Below are positions 1 to 8,583 of a stretch of DNA of 64,000 nucleotides, one piece after another. A program made the translations under genes and the position numbers. Source of the stretch: Pseudoxanthomonas sp. SE1 (GTDB lineage Bacteria; Pseudomonadota; Gammaproteobacteria; Xanthomonadales; Xanthomonadaceae); assembly GCF_029542205.1 (NCBI RefSeq), contig NZ_CP113783.1:248001-312000 (forward strand), read 5' to 3'. The notes beneath the pieces are model-generated. The model was not told where the DNA came from. It worked only from the letters and a program-made list of their open reading frames with translations, and ran no database searches. Position 1 is the first letter of the stretch. Every line of letters begins with the position of its first letter.

Positions 1-1183
1 CGCTGCCCTTGGTGGTGCCGGCCTGGAACACGAATTTCAGCGCATCGCTGGCATTCCACTCTGCGTCCAGCGCGATGTACTTCGAGGTGGAGACCGCGCC
101 GGGGCGGGAGATCATGTCGTACACGCCGTAAGGCGTGACCGTGGTGGAGGTGACCGGGTCATAGGTGGCGCTGGTCAGCACGCCGTTCTGCACCGTATAG
201 CTGCTGGGCGTCTGCGAGTTGACGAACTGGCTGGCCCACATCATGTAGTTGCGGTTGTAGTTGTCCGCTTCCAGACGGGAGTAGAACGCGTTGACGTTGA
301 GGGTCAGGTTGTCGGTGACCTTCGCTTCGATGTTGGCCACACCGCCCTTGCGCTTGCGTACCTGCTCGAAGAACGCGGCGCCGATCAGATTGGGGTAAAG
401 CACGCCATCGAGTTCGGGGTTGCTTGAGCTGATGGTGCCATAGCCACCCACCACTTCCTGGCCGTCGCGGCGAAGGCTGCGTTCTTCGTTGAACACTTGA
501 ATCATGAAGCCGGCTGTACGCTCTTCGTTACGCCAGTTCAGCAGTGCGTCGAACTGCGGCTTGGTGTCGCCCGGCAGATCGGAATGCACCGCGCCGATGG
601 AGCCCTGGATGGTGAGTGGATCGGCGAACTGCAGCGGGCGGCGGGTGATGATGTTCACCGAGCCGGCGGTGCCGCCTTCGACCAGCTTCGCTTCGGAGGT
701 CTTGTGCACCACGACGCGGTCCACGATCTCGGACGGATACAGCGAATAGCTCACGCTGCGGCCGACATTGGCCACCTGGCTGAGCACGAACCAGTCGCCG
801 GTGCCGATGGTGTGGCCGTTGACGAGGGTCTGGGTGAGGCTGGGGTTGGTGCCGCGCAGGCTGACGCGGTCGGCCTCGTCGAAGCCGCCTTCGCTGGCGC
901 TGGACGATGCAATGTTGACGCCGGGAAGCTGGCGCAAGGTGTCGGCCACGTTCTTGGCCGGCAGCTTGCCTACATCTTCGGCGGTTACGACTTCGACGTG
1001 CGTAGCGGCGTCGCGTTTCGCGTCGAGCGCTTTCTCGATGCTGCCCCGGATGCCGGTGACGATCACCGTATCGAGGTCTGTCGCTTGCGGATCGGCCGGT
1101 TGAGCGTCCTGCGCATGGGCCTGCACGGCCATGCCGAGGCAGGTCGCGACGGCGGCGGAAAGAATGGATCTGCGGTGCTTCAT
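1..1183 (-). CDS. TonB-dependent receptor, N-terminal part (runs off window start)
   Basis: This is an outer-membrane TonB-dependent receptor of the large Xanthomonas/Caulobacter type, read leftward and cut by the window edge, so about 394 N-terminal residues are visible. The ATG is preceded by a GGGAGAG ribosome site. The N-terminus is a signal peptide (MKHRRSILSAAVATCLGMAV, cleavage near AHA-QD), followed by a TonB box (LDTVIVTG, about residues 38-45) and a plug domain with LRGTNPSL and VEGGTAGSVNIITRR. It lies 137 bp downstream of glucokinase on the same strand, next to the nag genes, so uptake of GlcNAc or chito-oligosaccharides is a reasonable inference. The sequence itself does not show the substrate. 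The family call is firm. Confidence 0.93.
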   Translation of the reverse strand, partial: MKHRRSILSAAVATCLGMAVQAHAQDAQPADPQATDLDTVIVTGIRGSIEKALDAKRDAATHVEVVTAEDVGKLPAKNVADTLRQLPGVNIASSSASEGGFDEADRVSLRGTNPSLTQTLVNGHTIGTGDWFVLSQVANVGRSVSYSLYPSEIVDRVVVHKTSEAKLVEGGTAGSVNIITRRPLQFADPLTIQGSIGAVHSDLPGDTKPQFDALLNWRNEERTAGFMIQVFNEERSLRRDGQEVVGGYGTISSSNPELDGVLYPNLIGAAFFEQVRKRKGGVANIEAKVTDNLTLNVNAFYSRLEADNYNRNYMMWASQFVNSQTPSSYTVQNGVLTSATYDPVTSTTVTPYGVYDMISRPGAVSTSKYIALDAEWNASDALKFVFQAGTTKGS

Positions 1184-1320
1184 GACGTCTCTCCCATCAT
1201 TTTCTGAGTTTTCGGCAGCTCGCTCGCGCTGTTCCGCCGTGCTTGGTTGGTTCCGGTTTGCGGGGCGATGCGCCAGCCCTGGCGTCATCGGTAATGCGGC
1301 GCCTGTACCGGCGCTTCCAC

Positions 1321-2355
1321 TCAATTGCCGTCGTCGTGGTCCAGGTACCAGCGGGCCGCACCGATCACGCCCAACTGCCCGTGCTCCACCAGCTTCACGG
1401 GAATGCGTTCCAGCGCCTCGCGCATCGATCCCTTGTTGAGGAACCGCGGCACGAAGCTGCTCTGGATCAGGAAATCGCGGATCTTCGGCAGGATGCCGCC
1501 GGCCAGGTACACGCCGCCCTGCACGCCGTAGAGCAGCGCCATGTCGCCAACCACGCTGCCCAGCAGGCCGCAGAACACGTCCAGGCTCTCGCGCGCCATC
1601 GGGTCGCTGCCGGACAACGCCGCGGCGGTGATGTCGCCGGGGCGCGCATAGGTCGAAGGCGCTGCGCCACGCACCGCGCACAGCGCAGCATGCAGGTTCA
1701 TCAGGCCGGGGCCGGAGAGGGCCTGCTCGACCGGCACGTGCGTGCGGGTCTTCAGCATCTCGGTGAGTAGCGCCATCTCCAGTGCGTTGCCGGCGGTCAG
1801 CGCGGCCTGGCCGGCCTCGGTCGCCAGCACCACGGCGCGCTTGCCGGTCGGAATCCAGACCGCGGCGCCCAGGCCGGTGCCGGGCCCGAGGATCAACGTG
1901 GGCCCGTGCTTCGGCGCGATCGCCGGCCCGGCCAGCTGCAGCACTTCGCTGGCGTCCATCTGTGCCGCCGCGTGCGCCACGGCTTCGAAATCGTTGACCA
2001 GGCGGACGTCGTCGAAACCGAGCTGCGCGCGCAGTTCGTTCGGAGACAGTCGCCACGGCAGGTTGTTGGTGATGACGGTGCCGTCTTCCAGCGCGTAGCC
2101 GGCGCTGGCGATCACGGCACGCGTTGCCCGGGCCGGACCCAGTCGGGCAAGGAAGTCGCCGACGATGTCCCCCAGGCCCGCGTGGTCGGCGCAGACGTAC
2201 TTGCGGTACTCGAGCACGCTGACCGGCGCACCCGGATCGCCGCTGCCGCGGACCAGGCCGATGCGTACATGCGTGCCACCGACGTCCGCCGCAATGAAGG
2301 CGTCTTCCGCCCTGCGGATGGCATCTGCCGGTAGTGGATTTGCTATGGCGACCAC
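1321..2355 (-). CDS. glk: Glucokinase (Glk family), GlcNAc/glucose kinase of the nag regulon
   Basis: A 344-residue glucokinase that phosphorylates glucose, or possibly an amino sugar released by the nag pathway, in the cytoplasm. The nucleotide-binding DVGGTHVRIG lies near residues 24-33, with LVNDFEA (catalytic Asp region), LGPGTGLG and a C-terminal GGVYLAGGI loop. I chose the GTG at 2355 because GGGGAGA precedes it by a few bases. The reading frame stays open to 2502 but crosses the operator at 2421-2436. The gene diverges from nagP, and the perfect palindrome in the shared region suggests NagR control. GlcNAc import by NagP needs a cytoplasmic kinase, so it could act on GlcNAc. The exact substrate is not decided by sequence. 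Confidence 0.88.
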   Translation of the reverse strand: MVAIANPLPADAIRRAEDAFIAADVGGTHVRIGLVRGSGDPGAPVSVLEYRKYVCADHAGLGDIVGDFLARLGPARATRAVIASAGYALEDGTVITNNLPWRLSPNELRAQLGFDDVRLVNDFEAVAHAAAQMDASEVLQLAGPAIAPKHGPTLILGPGTGLGAAVWIPTGKRAVVLATEAGQAALTAGNALEMALLTEMLKTRTHVPVEQALSGPGLMNLHAALCAVRGAAPSTYARPGDITAAALSGSDPMARESLDVFCGLLGSVVGDMALLYGVQGGVYLAGGILPKIRDFLIQSSFVPRFLNKGSMREALERIPVKLVEHGQLGVIGAARWYLDHDDGN

Positions 2356-2420
2356 ACGTCTCCCCACATGTTCGCGGCCGGGACTCCCGCATCCCGATAT
2401 GGCCCGAGTGTGGAAAGTGT

Positions 2421-2436
2421 TTGACAACGTTGTCAA
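2421..2436. promoter_or_regulatory. Operator 1: perfect 16-bp palindrome, probable NagR (LacI-family) site
   Basis: TTGACAACGTTGTCAA is a perfect inverted repeat centred on ACGT, typical of LacI-family operators. It lies 66 bp upstream of the glk start and about 300 bp upstream of nagP. The 381-bp gene-free stretch 2356-2736 holds this site, a second related site and an AT-richer section around 2500-2560, and no other recognisable element. Confidence 0.75.
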
Positions 2437-2667
2437 GACTCTGTCATCAAATAGGCGTCTGGCACGCAGTCCGGTGTAGCGAAACGGAAGCAATTGGCGC
2501 ATTCAGGAATAGATTAACTCCACTTATGGCGTTAATTGTTGAATATGAAGGCCAATTTTCCTGAAGTCTCGCAGGACTTCATGTTGCAGCGCACGAGGCC
2601 TTGGCGCTCACAGAAGGGGTCGTACCGTCGCCTCGATTACCGATCCAGGTGTTCTTCCACGAAATCT

Positions 2668-2683
2668 TTGACAACGTTGTTCC
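2668..2683. promoter_or_regulatory. Operator 2: imperfect copy of the NagR-type palindrome upstream of nagP
   Basis: TTGACAACGTTGTTCC shares 13 leading bases with operator 1 and differs only in the last three positions. It lies 53 bp upstream of the nagP ATG, where a repressor would block the rightward operon. Two sites about 247 bp apart, one near each divergent gene, could allow looping. Assignment to NagR is inference from the adjacent lacI-type gene. Confidence 0.65.
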
Positions 2684-2736
2684 CGATGTCGGGCCGGTTC
2701 CGGACCCCGCCCATCGGCCAGCCAGAGGGGATTCCC

Positions 2737-4053
2737 ATGACCATCGCACCCGGCTCCAACCCGCTTCGCTCACTGGCCATCGTCGGCCTGCTGTTCTTCA
2801 TCATCGGGTTCTTCACCTGGATCAACGGACCGCTGATCACCTTCGTCAGGCTGGCCTTCGACCTGGACGAGGTGAACGCCTTCCTCGTGCTGATGGTGTT
2901 CTACCTGTCGTACTTCTTCCTCGCCCTGCCGGCGGCCGCGCTGCTCAAGCGCACCGGCATGAAGAAGGGGCTGGCCATCAGCCTGTTCGTGATGGCGGTG
3001 GGTGCGGCGATGTTCGGCGAGTTCTCCACCCAGCGCTGGTATCCGGGCGCACTGGCCGGCCTGTTCGTGATCGGCGGTGGGCTGGCGCTGCTGCAGACCG
3101 CGGTGAATCCCTACGTCAGCATCCTCGGCCCCATCGAGAGTGCGGCGCAGCGCATCGCGTTGATGGGCATCTGCAACAAGGTCGCCGGTGTCCTGGCGCC
3201 CATCGTGATCGGCACGCTGGTGCTGCACGGCGTGGGTGATCTGGCCGCGCAGGTGGAGACCGCGGATGCCGCCGGCAAGGCGGCGCTGCTGGATGCGTTC
3301 GCGGCGAAGATCCACCTGCCGTACCTGGTGATGGCCGGCATCCTGGTGGTGGTCGCCATCGGCATTCTGTTTTCGCCGCTGCCGGAGGTGAAGCCGTCGG
3401 AGGCCAACGCCGCGCCGGTGGACGATGCCGCGGACGGCGAGCGTGGCCTGGCGCGGTTCCCGCACCTGTGGCTGGGCGTGCTCTGCCTGTTCGTCTACGT
3501 GGGCGTGGAAGTGCTGGCGGGCGATGCCATCGGCGCCTACGGCAACGGCTTCGGCCTGTCGCTGGACCAGACCAAGTTCTTCACGTCATTCACGCTGACG
3601 GCGATGCTGATCGGCTATGTGGCCGGACTGGTCGCGATCCCGCGCTTCGTGTCGCAGGAACGCTATCTGGCCATCTCCGCGACGCTGGGCGTGCTGTTCG
3701 CGCTTGGCGCGCTGTTGACGCACGGCTACGTATCGGTCGGCTTCGTCGCCGCACTGGGCTTCGCCAACGCGATGATGTGGCCGGCGATCTTCCCGCTGGC
3801 GATCAAGGGCCTGGGCCGGCATACCGAGACGGGTTCGGCCCTGCTGATCATGGGCATCGCCGGTGGCGCGATCCTGCCGCAGGCGTTCGCGGTACTGAAG
3901 CAGCATTACGACTTCCAGGCCGTGTTCGCCGGGCTGGCCGTGCCGGGGTACCTGTACATCCTGTACTACGCGCTGGCCGGGCACCGGGTGGGCCGGTCGC
4001 GGCCGGCGACGGCGGTGCCGGAACGCGGCATCATGGCGGACTCGCCTCCATGA
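2737..4053 (+). CDS. nagP: N-acetylglucosamine transporter, MFS (NagP/FucP type)
   Basis: A 438-residue inner-membrane sugar:proton symporter of the FucP/GluP branch of the major facilitator superfamily. About twelve hydrophobic segments run the full length. The first helix region carries FFIIGFFTWINGPLI and the middle has LLQTAVNPYVSILGP, both typical of the glucose/galactose/GlcNAc permease group. The ATG at 2737 follows AGAGGGG; open frame upstream to 2536 spans operator 2 and is not coding. The stop overlaps the nagR start (ATGA), so the two are translationally coupled. NagP is the known GlcNAc permease of xanthomonads and shewanellae; position ahead of nagR, nagB-II and nagA supports that substrate. 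Confidence 0.92.
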   Translation: MTIAPGSNPLRSLAIVGLLFFIIGFFTWINGPLITFVRLAFDLDEVNAFLVLMVFYLSYFFLALPAAALLKRTGMKKGLAISLFVMAVGAAMFGEFSTQRWYPGALAGLFVIGGGLALLQTAVNPYVSILGPIESAAQRIALMGICNKVAGVLAPIVIGTLVLHGVGDLAAQVETADAAGKAALLDAFAAKIHLPYLVMAGILVVVAIGILFSPLPEVKPSEANAAPVDDAADGERGLARFPHLWLGVLCLFVYVGVEVLAGDAIGAYGNGFGLSLDQTKFFTSFTLTAMLIGYVAGLVAIPRFVSQERYLAISATLGVLFALGALLTHGYVSVGFVAALGFANAMMWPAIFPLAIKGLGRHTETGSALLIMGIAGGAILPQAFAVLKQHYDFQAVFAGLAVPGYLYILYYALAGHRVGRSRPATAVPERGIMADSPP

Positions 4054-5132
4054 CGGAAACGCCCATGCGCCGACCCACCATCAAGGACGTCGCCGAACGC
4101 GCGAAGGTCTCGCTGAAGACCGTGTCCCGGGTCATCAACAACGAACCCTCGGTGCTGCAGGGCACGCGTGCGCGCGTGCTGCACGCCATCGCCGAACTGG
4201 ACTACGAGCCGGACCAGTCCGCGCGCAACCTGCGCAGCGGCACGCCGTTCGTGATCGGGCTGGTGTACGACAACCCCAACCCGTACCACATCATCGGCGT
4301 GCAGAACGGCGTGCTGGCGGCGTGCAAGGAAACCGGCTTCGGCCTGCAGATCCATCCGGTCGATTCCACCTCGCCGCTGCTGGCGGAGGAACTGGTCGAG
4401 TTCGTGCAACGCTCGCGCCTGGCCGGGCTGGTGCTGACCGCGCCGATGTCGGAGCGTGCCGATCTGGTCACGGCGTTGGCCGCGCGCGGGGTGAAGCTGG
4501 TGCGCATCATCGCGGCCACCGAAGATCCGGACGATGGCTTGCCGTGCGTCTACGTCGACGACCGTGACGCGGCGTACGAGATCACCGAACACCTGATCCA
4601 GCTGGGCCACCAGCGCATCGGCTTCCTGTGGGGAGGCCTGGCGCATCGCTCCAGCACGGAGCGCTATGCGGGCTACGAGAAGGCGCTCAAGGATTACGGC
4701 ATCCAGCTCGACAAGCATCTTGTCGTGCCGGGCGACTACACCTTCGACGATGGTTTCCGCGGGGCGCGCCGCCTGCTCGCCCTGCGTGAACCGCCGACGG
4801 CGATCTTCGGTTCCAACGACGAAATCGCGGCCGGCGTGCTGGCCGCCGCGAAGTCCACCGGCATGAACGTGCCTTACGACCTGTCCATCGCCGGCTTCGA
4901 AGACAGCCCGTTCTCCAAGCAGTCGTGGCCGCCGCTGACCACCGCCAAGCAGGCCACGCAGGACATCGCGAAACAGGCCGCACGCCTGCTGATCGCCGGC
5001 CTGCGCCAGGACGCCTACGACGACAATCCTTCGCCCGTGCACAACCAGGGCTTCGTGCCGCAACTGGTGGTGCGGGGCTCCACTGCGCCGGTCAGGCCGC
5101 GCGCGGACCGACCCGAACCGACATCCCCATGA
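4050..5132 (+). CDS. nagR: LacI-family transcriptional repressor NagR
   Basis: A 360-residue LacI/GalR regulator. The N-terminal helix-turn-helix (PTIKDVAERAKVSLKTVSRV, about residues 8-27) and hinge helix (YEPDQSARNL) are followed by a periplasmic-binding-protein-like effector domain with a GSNDEIAAGVL stretch. It probably binds TTGACAACGTTGTCAA-type sites in the glk-nagP region and releases them on a GlcNAc metabolite. The start at 4050 overlaps the nagP stop (ATGA), and its own stop overlaps nagB-II in the same way, so it is expressed within the operon it likely controls. The last roughly 15 residues are Pro/Arg-rich and look dispensable. A NagQ-type name is equally possible; the role is inferred from context. 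Confidence 0.9.
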   Translation: MTETPMRRPTIKDVAERAKVSLKTVSRVINNEPSVLQGTRARVLHAIAELDYEPDQSARNLRSGTPFVIGLVYDNPNPYHIIGVQNGVLAACKETGFGLQIHPVDSTSPLLAEELVEFVQRSRLAGLVLTAPMSERADLVTALAARGVKLVRIIAATEDPDDGLPCVYVDDRDAAYEITEHLIQLGHQRIGFLWGGLAHRSSTERYAGYEKALKDYGIQLDKHLVVPGDYTFDDGFRGARRLLALREPPTAIFGSNDEIAAGVLAAAKSTGMNVPYDLSIAGFEDSPFSKQSWPPLTTAKQATQDIAKQAARLLIAGLRQDAYDDNPSPVHNQGFVPQLVVRGSTAPVRPRADRPEPTSP

Positions 5133-6166
5133 ACGACACTTCGTTGCCCGCACCCTCCGATACGCTGATGCACCAGGAGGCGGCCCAGACCGCCGACATC
5201 GTCGCCGACCAGTTCGCCCGCAACGCCGCCACGGTGAAGGCGCTGGCCGACGACCTGCGCCGCAATCCGCCACCCTTCGTGGTCACCTGCGCGCGTGGCA
5301 GCTCCGACCATGCGGCCACCTATGCGAAGTACCTGTTCGAAACGCAGCTGGGCGTGGTGACCGCATCGGCTTCGCCGTCGGTGGGTTCGGTCTACGAAGC
5401 GAAGCAGCGGCTGCAAGGCGCGCTGTATGTGGTGGTTTCGCAGTCGGGCAAGAGCCCGGATCTGCTGCGCAACGCGACGCAGGCGAAGGAGGCCGGCGCG
5501 CGCGTGGTGGCGCTGGTCAACGTGGAGGACTCCCCGCTGGCGCAACTCGCCGACACCGTGCTGCCGCTGCGCGCCGGCCCCGAGCGCAGCGTCGCGGCGA
5601 CCAAGAGTTATCTCGGTTCGCTGGCAGCCATCCTGCAACTGGCCGCGTACTGGAAGGACGAAGCACCGTTGCATGCGGCGACGGAGGCGCTGCCGGACGC
5701 GCTGCGGCGCGCATGGCAGGCCGACTGGTCGCCGTTGGTGGAGGGGTTGGTCGGCGCGCACAACCTGTTCGTGCTCGGCCGCGGATTGGGCCTGGCCGCC
5801 GCGCAGGAAGCCGCGCTGAAGTTCAAGGAAACCTGCGGCCTGCATGCGGAAGCCTACAGTTCCGCCGAAGTGAAGCACGGGCCGATGGCGCTGGTGGGGC
5901 CGGGCTTCCCCGTGCTCTGTTTCGCACAACCCGATGAAACCGAGGCCGGCACGCTGGCGCTGGCGCAGGAGTTCCGCGGTCGCGGCGCGCAGGTGTGGGT
6001 GGCGTCGCGGCAAGGCGATCTGCCGCTGGTCGAAGCACCGCATCCGGCGTGCGCACCGCTGCTGACCATCCAGAGTTTCTATCGCGCGATCAATGCGCTG
6101 GCGCTGCATCGCGGCCACAATCCCGATGTGCCGCCGCACCTGAACAAAGTCACCGAGACAGTCTGA
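5129..6166 (+). CDS. nagB-II: Glucosamine-6-phosphate deaminase, SIS type (NagB-II)
   Basis: A 345-residue protein made of two SIS (sugar isomerase) domains, like the isomerase half of GlmS without the glutaminase domain. Visible motifs are ARGSSDHAATYAKY (sugar-phosphate loop), VSQSGKSPD, GRGLGLAAAQEAALKFKE and VKHGPMAL. Such proteins replace classical NagB and convert glucosamine-6-phosphate to fructose-6-phosphate plus ammonia. The ATG overlaps the nagR stop. Its place between the regulator and the deacetylase completes the pathway: import, phosphorylation, deacetylation, deamination. GlmS-like amide transfer is excluded by the missing N-terminal glutaminase domain. Confidence 0.9.
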   Translation: MNDTSLPAPSDTLMHQEAAQTADIVADQFARNAATVKALADDLRRNPPPFVVTCARGSSDHAATYAKYLFETQLGVVTASASPSVGSVYEAKQRLQGALYVVVSQSGKSPDLLRNATQAKEAGARVVALVNVEDSPLAQLADTVLPLRAGPERSVAATKSYLGSLAAILQLAAYWKDEAPLHAATEALPDALRRAWQADWSPLVEGLVGAHNLFVLGRGLGLAAAQEAALKFKETCGLHAEAYSSAEVKHGPMALVGPGFPVLCFAQPDETEAGTLALAQEFRGRGAQVWVASRQGDLPLVEAPHPACAPLLTIQSFYRAINALALHRGHNPDVPPHLNKVTETV

Positions 6167-6174
6167 TCCACGCG

Positions 6175-6258
6175 GTCATTCCGGCGGAAGCCGGAATCCA
6201 TTCTGCTTTGCGGTTGTCATGCAGAATCAAGATGGATCCCGGCGTTCGCCGGGATGGC
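6175..6258. repeat. CATTCC-type paired palindrome between nagB-II and nagA (copy 1)
   Basis: Two short hairpins in sequence: CATTCCGGCGGAAGCCGGAATC and, about 35 bp on, GATCCCGGCGTTCGCCGGGAT, each flanked by a TCCATTCTGC/GCAGAATCAAGATGGA pair. The second copy in this window is at 47340-47448. It sits within an otherwise tight operon, beginning 8 bp after the nagB-II stop, and could attenuate or stabilise the transcript upstream of nagA. Confidence 0.75.
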
Positions 6259-6289
6259 GATTCCCCCGATTTCCCAGGTCTGAAACCGC

Positions 6290-7426
6290 ATGTCCACCTT
6301 TGCGATCGTCAATACCCACGTGCTTACGGACGACGGATTCCGTTCCGACCTCGCGGTCCTGGTCGAAGGCGGCAGGGTTTCCGCGCTGGTCGATGCGTCC
6401 CGGGCGGCGCGACATGCCGATGACGTCCGCGACCTGGGCGGCGGTTACCTGTTGCCCGGCTTCATCGATGCGCAGGTCAACGGGGGCGGTGGTGCGTTGT
6501 TCAACAACGACACCAGCGTCGAGGCGATACGCACCATCGCGCTGGCGCACCGGCGCTTCGGCACCACCGGCCTGCTGCCGACGCTGATCAGCGACGATGC
6601 CGACGTGATGGCGCGTGCCGTTGCCGCCACGCGTGACGCCATCGCGCAGGGCGTGCCGGGCGTGCTCGGTATCCACCTGGAAGGCCCGTACATCGCGCCG
6701 GCGCGCAAGGGCACGCACGATGCGGCCAAGTTCCGCGTGCCGGGCGCGGATGAAGTCGCGATGGCGACCTCGCTCGACAACGGGGTCACCCTGCTGACGC
6801 TGGCGCCGGAGCAGGTGCCGGCCGAGACCATCCGCGCGATGGTGGCGCGCGGCGCGATCGTCGTCGCCGGGCACACGGCGGCAACGTATGAGCAGGCCCG
6901 TGCCGGCATCGAGGCCGGCGTGTGTGGCTTCACCCATCTCTACAACGCGATGTCGCCCCTGCAGGGCCGCGAACCCGGCGCGGTCGGCGCCGCCCTCGAA
7001 GACGACGCCTGCTGGTGCGGCGTGATCGTCGATGGCGTGCACGTGCACCCGGCCAGCCTGCGCGTGGCGCTGGCGGCCAAGCCGCGCGGCAAGGTGTTCC
7101 TGGTCACCGATGCGATGCCGATGGTCGGATCGGACGATCCATCGTTCGACCTGTATGGCGAAACCATCACCGCTGTCGACGGCGTAGTACGCAACGCGGC
7201 CGGTGCACTGGCGGGATCGGCGCTGGACATGGCGACTGCCGTGCGCAACTGCGTGCGGCTGCTGGGGCTGCCGCTGGAAGAAGCGGCGCGCATGGCCTCC
7301 ACGTATCCCGCCGATTTCCTCGGTCTGGGCAGCACGCATGGTCGGATCGCACCCGGCTATCCCGCCGACCTGGTCGCGCTGGACGACGGCCTGCAGGTGG
7401 TCGGCACCTGGATCGGTGGCGCGTGA
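6290..7426 (+). CDS. nagA: N-acetylglucosamine-6-phosphate deacetylase
   Basis: A 378-residue cytoplasmic amidohydrolase that removes acetate from GlcNAc-6-phosphate to give glucosamine-6-phosphate, the substrate of NagB-II. Family motifs are PGFIDAQVNGGGG (about residues 55-67), GIHLEGPYIAPARKGTHD with the metal-binding Glu, VVAGHTAATYEQ and GFTHLYNAMSPL with metal-binding His, and LVTDAMPMVG with the catalytic Asp. The C-terminus has the usual amidohydrolase ending (GRIAPGYPADLVALD). As in other NagA proteins, the first HxH pair is altered (DAQVN), consistent with a single-metal enzyme. It is separated from nagB-II by a 123-bp gap carrying the paired-palindrome repeat. Confidence 0.95.
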   Translation: MSTFAIVNTHVLTDDGFRSDLAVLVEGGRVSALVDASRAARHADDVRDLGGGYLLPGFIDAQVNGGGGALFNNDTSVEAIRTIALAHRRFGTTGLLPTLISDDADVMARAVAATRDAIAQGVPGVLGIHLEGPYIAPARKGTHDAAKFRVPGADEVAMATSLDNGVTLLTLAPEQVPAETIRAMVARGAIVVAGHTAATYEQARAGIEAGVCGFTHLYNAMSPLQGREPGAVGAALEDDACWCGVIVDGVHVHPASLRVALAAKPRGKVFLVTDAMPMVGSDDPSFDLYGETITAVDGVVRNAAGALAGSALDMATAVRNCVRLLGLPLEEAARMASTYPADFLGLGSTHGRIAPGYPADLVALDDGLQVVGTWIGGA

Positions 7427-7436
7427 CGCCGCACGC

Positions 7437-8507
7437 ATGAGCGCCACGCCGGCCCGCTTCGCCTCCGTCGACGCGCTGCGTGGCCTGACCGTCGCCGCGA
7501 TGCTGATGGTCAATACGCCCGGCGACTGGTCGCATGTGTACCCGCCCCTGCTGCATGCAGAATGGCATGGCGTCACGCCGACCGACCTGGTGTTCCCGTT
7601 CTTCCTCTTCATCGTCGGCGTGTCGATCGCGCTGGGTGTCGTACCGCGCATGGAGGCGGGCGTGGAGCGCGAGGTGCTGGTGCGTGCCGTGCTGTGGCGG
7701 GCGACGAAGATCATCGCGCTGGGACTGGCCCTGCACCTGCTCGCATTCTGGTTGCTGGATCGCCCGCAGTTCCGTCCGTGGGGCGTGCTGCAGCGGATCG
7801 GGCTCTGTTTCGCGGCTGGTGGAATGATCGCGCTGTACCTGAAACCGCGCCTGCAATGGGCGGTGGTCGTGAGCACGCTGCTCGGTTACTGGGCGCTGTT
7901 GGCGCCGTGGGGTTATGTCCCTTTCGAGCATCTTCCGGCGCGCGTGGACACCGCGCTGTCCGGACACTGGCTGTACCAGTGGGACCCCGCGACGGGACGC
8001 GGGCAGGATCCTGAAGGATTGCTCAGCACGTTGCCGGCCATCGCCACCACGCTGCTCGGAGTGCGTGCGGGCGAAGCGTTGCGTGCGGGCGCGGTGAAAT
8101 CACTTGCGGTCGCGGGCGTGCTCGCGGTCGCGCTGGGCCTGGGCTGGGCGCCGTTATTTCCATTGAACAAGGCGCTCTGGACATCGTCCTACGTGCTGTT
8201 CACCGCCGGCTGCGCGACGCTGGCGCTGGCGGCGTGCCATCTGCTGGTGGATCGGCATGGCTGGCCGGCGCTGGGTCGCCGCTTCGGCATCAATGCCATT
8301 GCCGCCTACGTCGGTGCGGCGGTCATGACCTACGTGTTGCTCGGCATGGGCTGGATGGGGCCGATCTACCAGATGGGCTTTGCCGGATGGATGACGCCGC
8401 GATTCGGTCCCTACGTGCCGTCGCTGGCGTTCGCGCTGGCGTTCGTCGGTGTGTGGTGGCTGGTCGTGTGCCTGATGGACCGCCAGCGCTGGTACCTGAA
8501 GGTCTGA
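7437..8507 (+). CDS. nagX: NagX-like inner-membrane protein (DUF5009/HGSNAT-like)
   Basis: A 356-residue multi-pass membrane protein starting 10 bp after nagA. It begins [20 protein letters not shown] and continues with [20 protein letters not shown], signatures of the family that includes eukaryotic heparan-alpha-glucosaminide N-acetyltransferase and bacterial NagX. About ten hydrophobic segments are visible. NagX is found only in GlcNAc gene sets of proteobacteria; an acetyl transfer or transport-assisting role has been suggested, but the biochemical function is not settled. Position at the end of the nag run fits. The start is the only reasonable ATG after the nagA stop. Confidence 0.87.
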   Translation: MSATPARFASVDALRGLTVAAMLMVNTPGDWSHVYPPLLHAEWHGVTPTDLVFPFFLFIVGVSIALGVVPRMEAGVEREVLVRAVLWRATKIIALGLALHLLAFWLLDRPQFRPWGVLQRIGLCFAAGGMIALYLKPRLQWAVVVSTLLGYWALLAPWGYVPFEHLPARVDTALSGHWLYQWDPATGRGQDPEGLLSTLPAIATTLLGVRAGEALRAGAVKSLAVAGVLAVALGLGWAPLFPLNKALWTSSYVLFTAGCATLALAACHLLVDRHGWPALGRRFGINAIAAYVGAAVMTYVLLGMGWMGPIYQMGFAGWMTPRFGPYVPSLAFALAFVGVWWLVVCLMDRQRWYLKV

Positions 8508-8583
8508 AGCACAGGAACCATCACGCTTTTCTTCATCGCGCGGGAGTACAACGGCAGCCAGTCACCCGCCGGATGCCGCCCGC

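Noticed and set aside
2356..2502. Longer glucokinase start at 2502
   Set aside because: It would place the palindromic operator inside the coding region and add residues not found in Glk proteins. GTG 2355 has a good ribosome site.
6167..6289. A small peptide gene between nagB-II and nagA
   Set aside because: The stretch is accounted for by the paired-palindrome repeat, and no ribosome site with a sensible frame is present.
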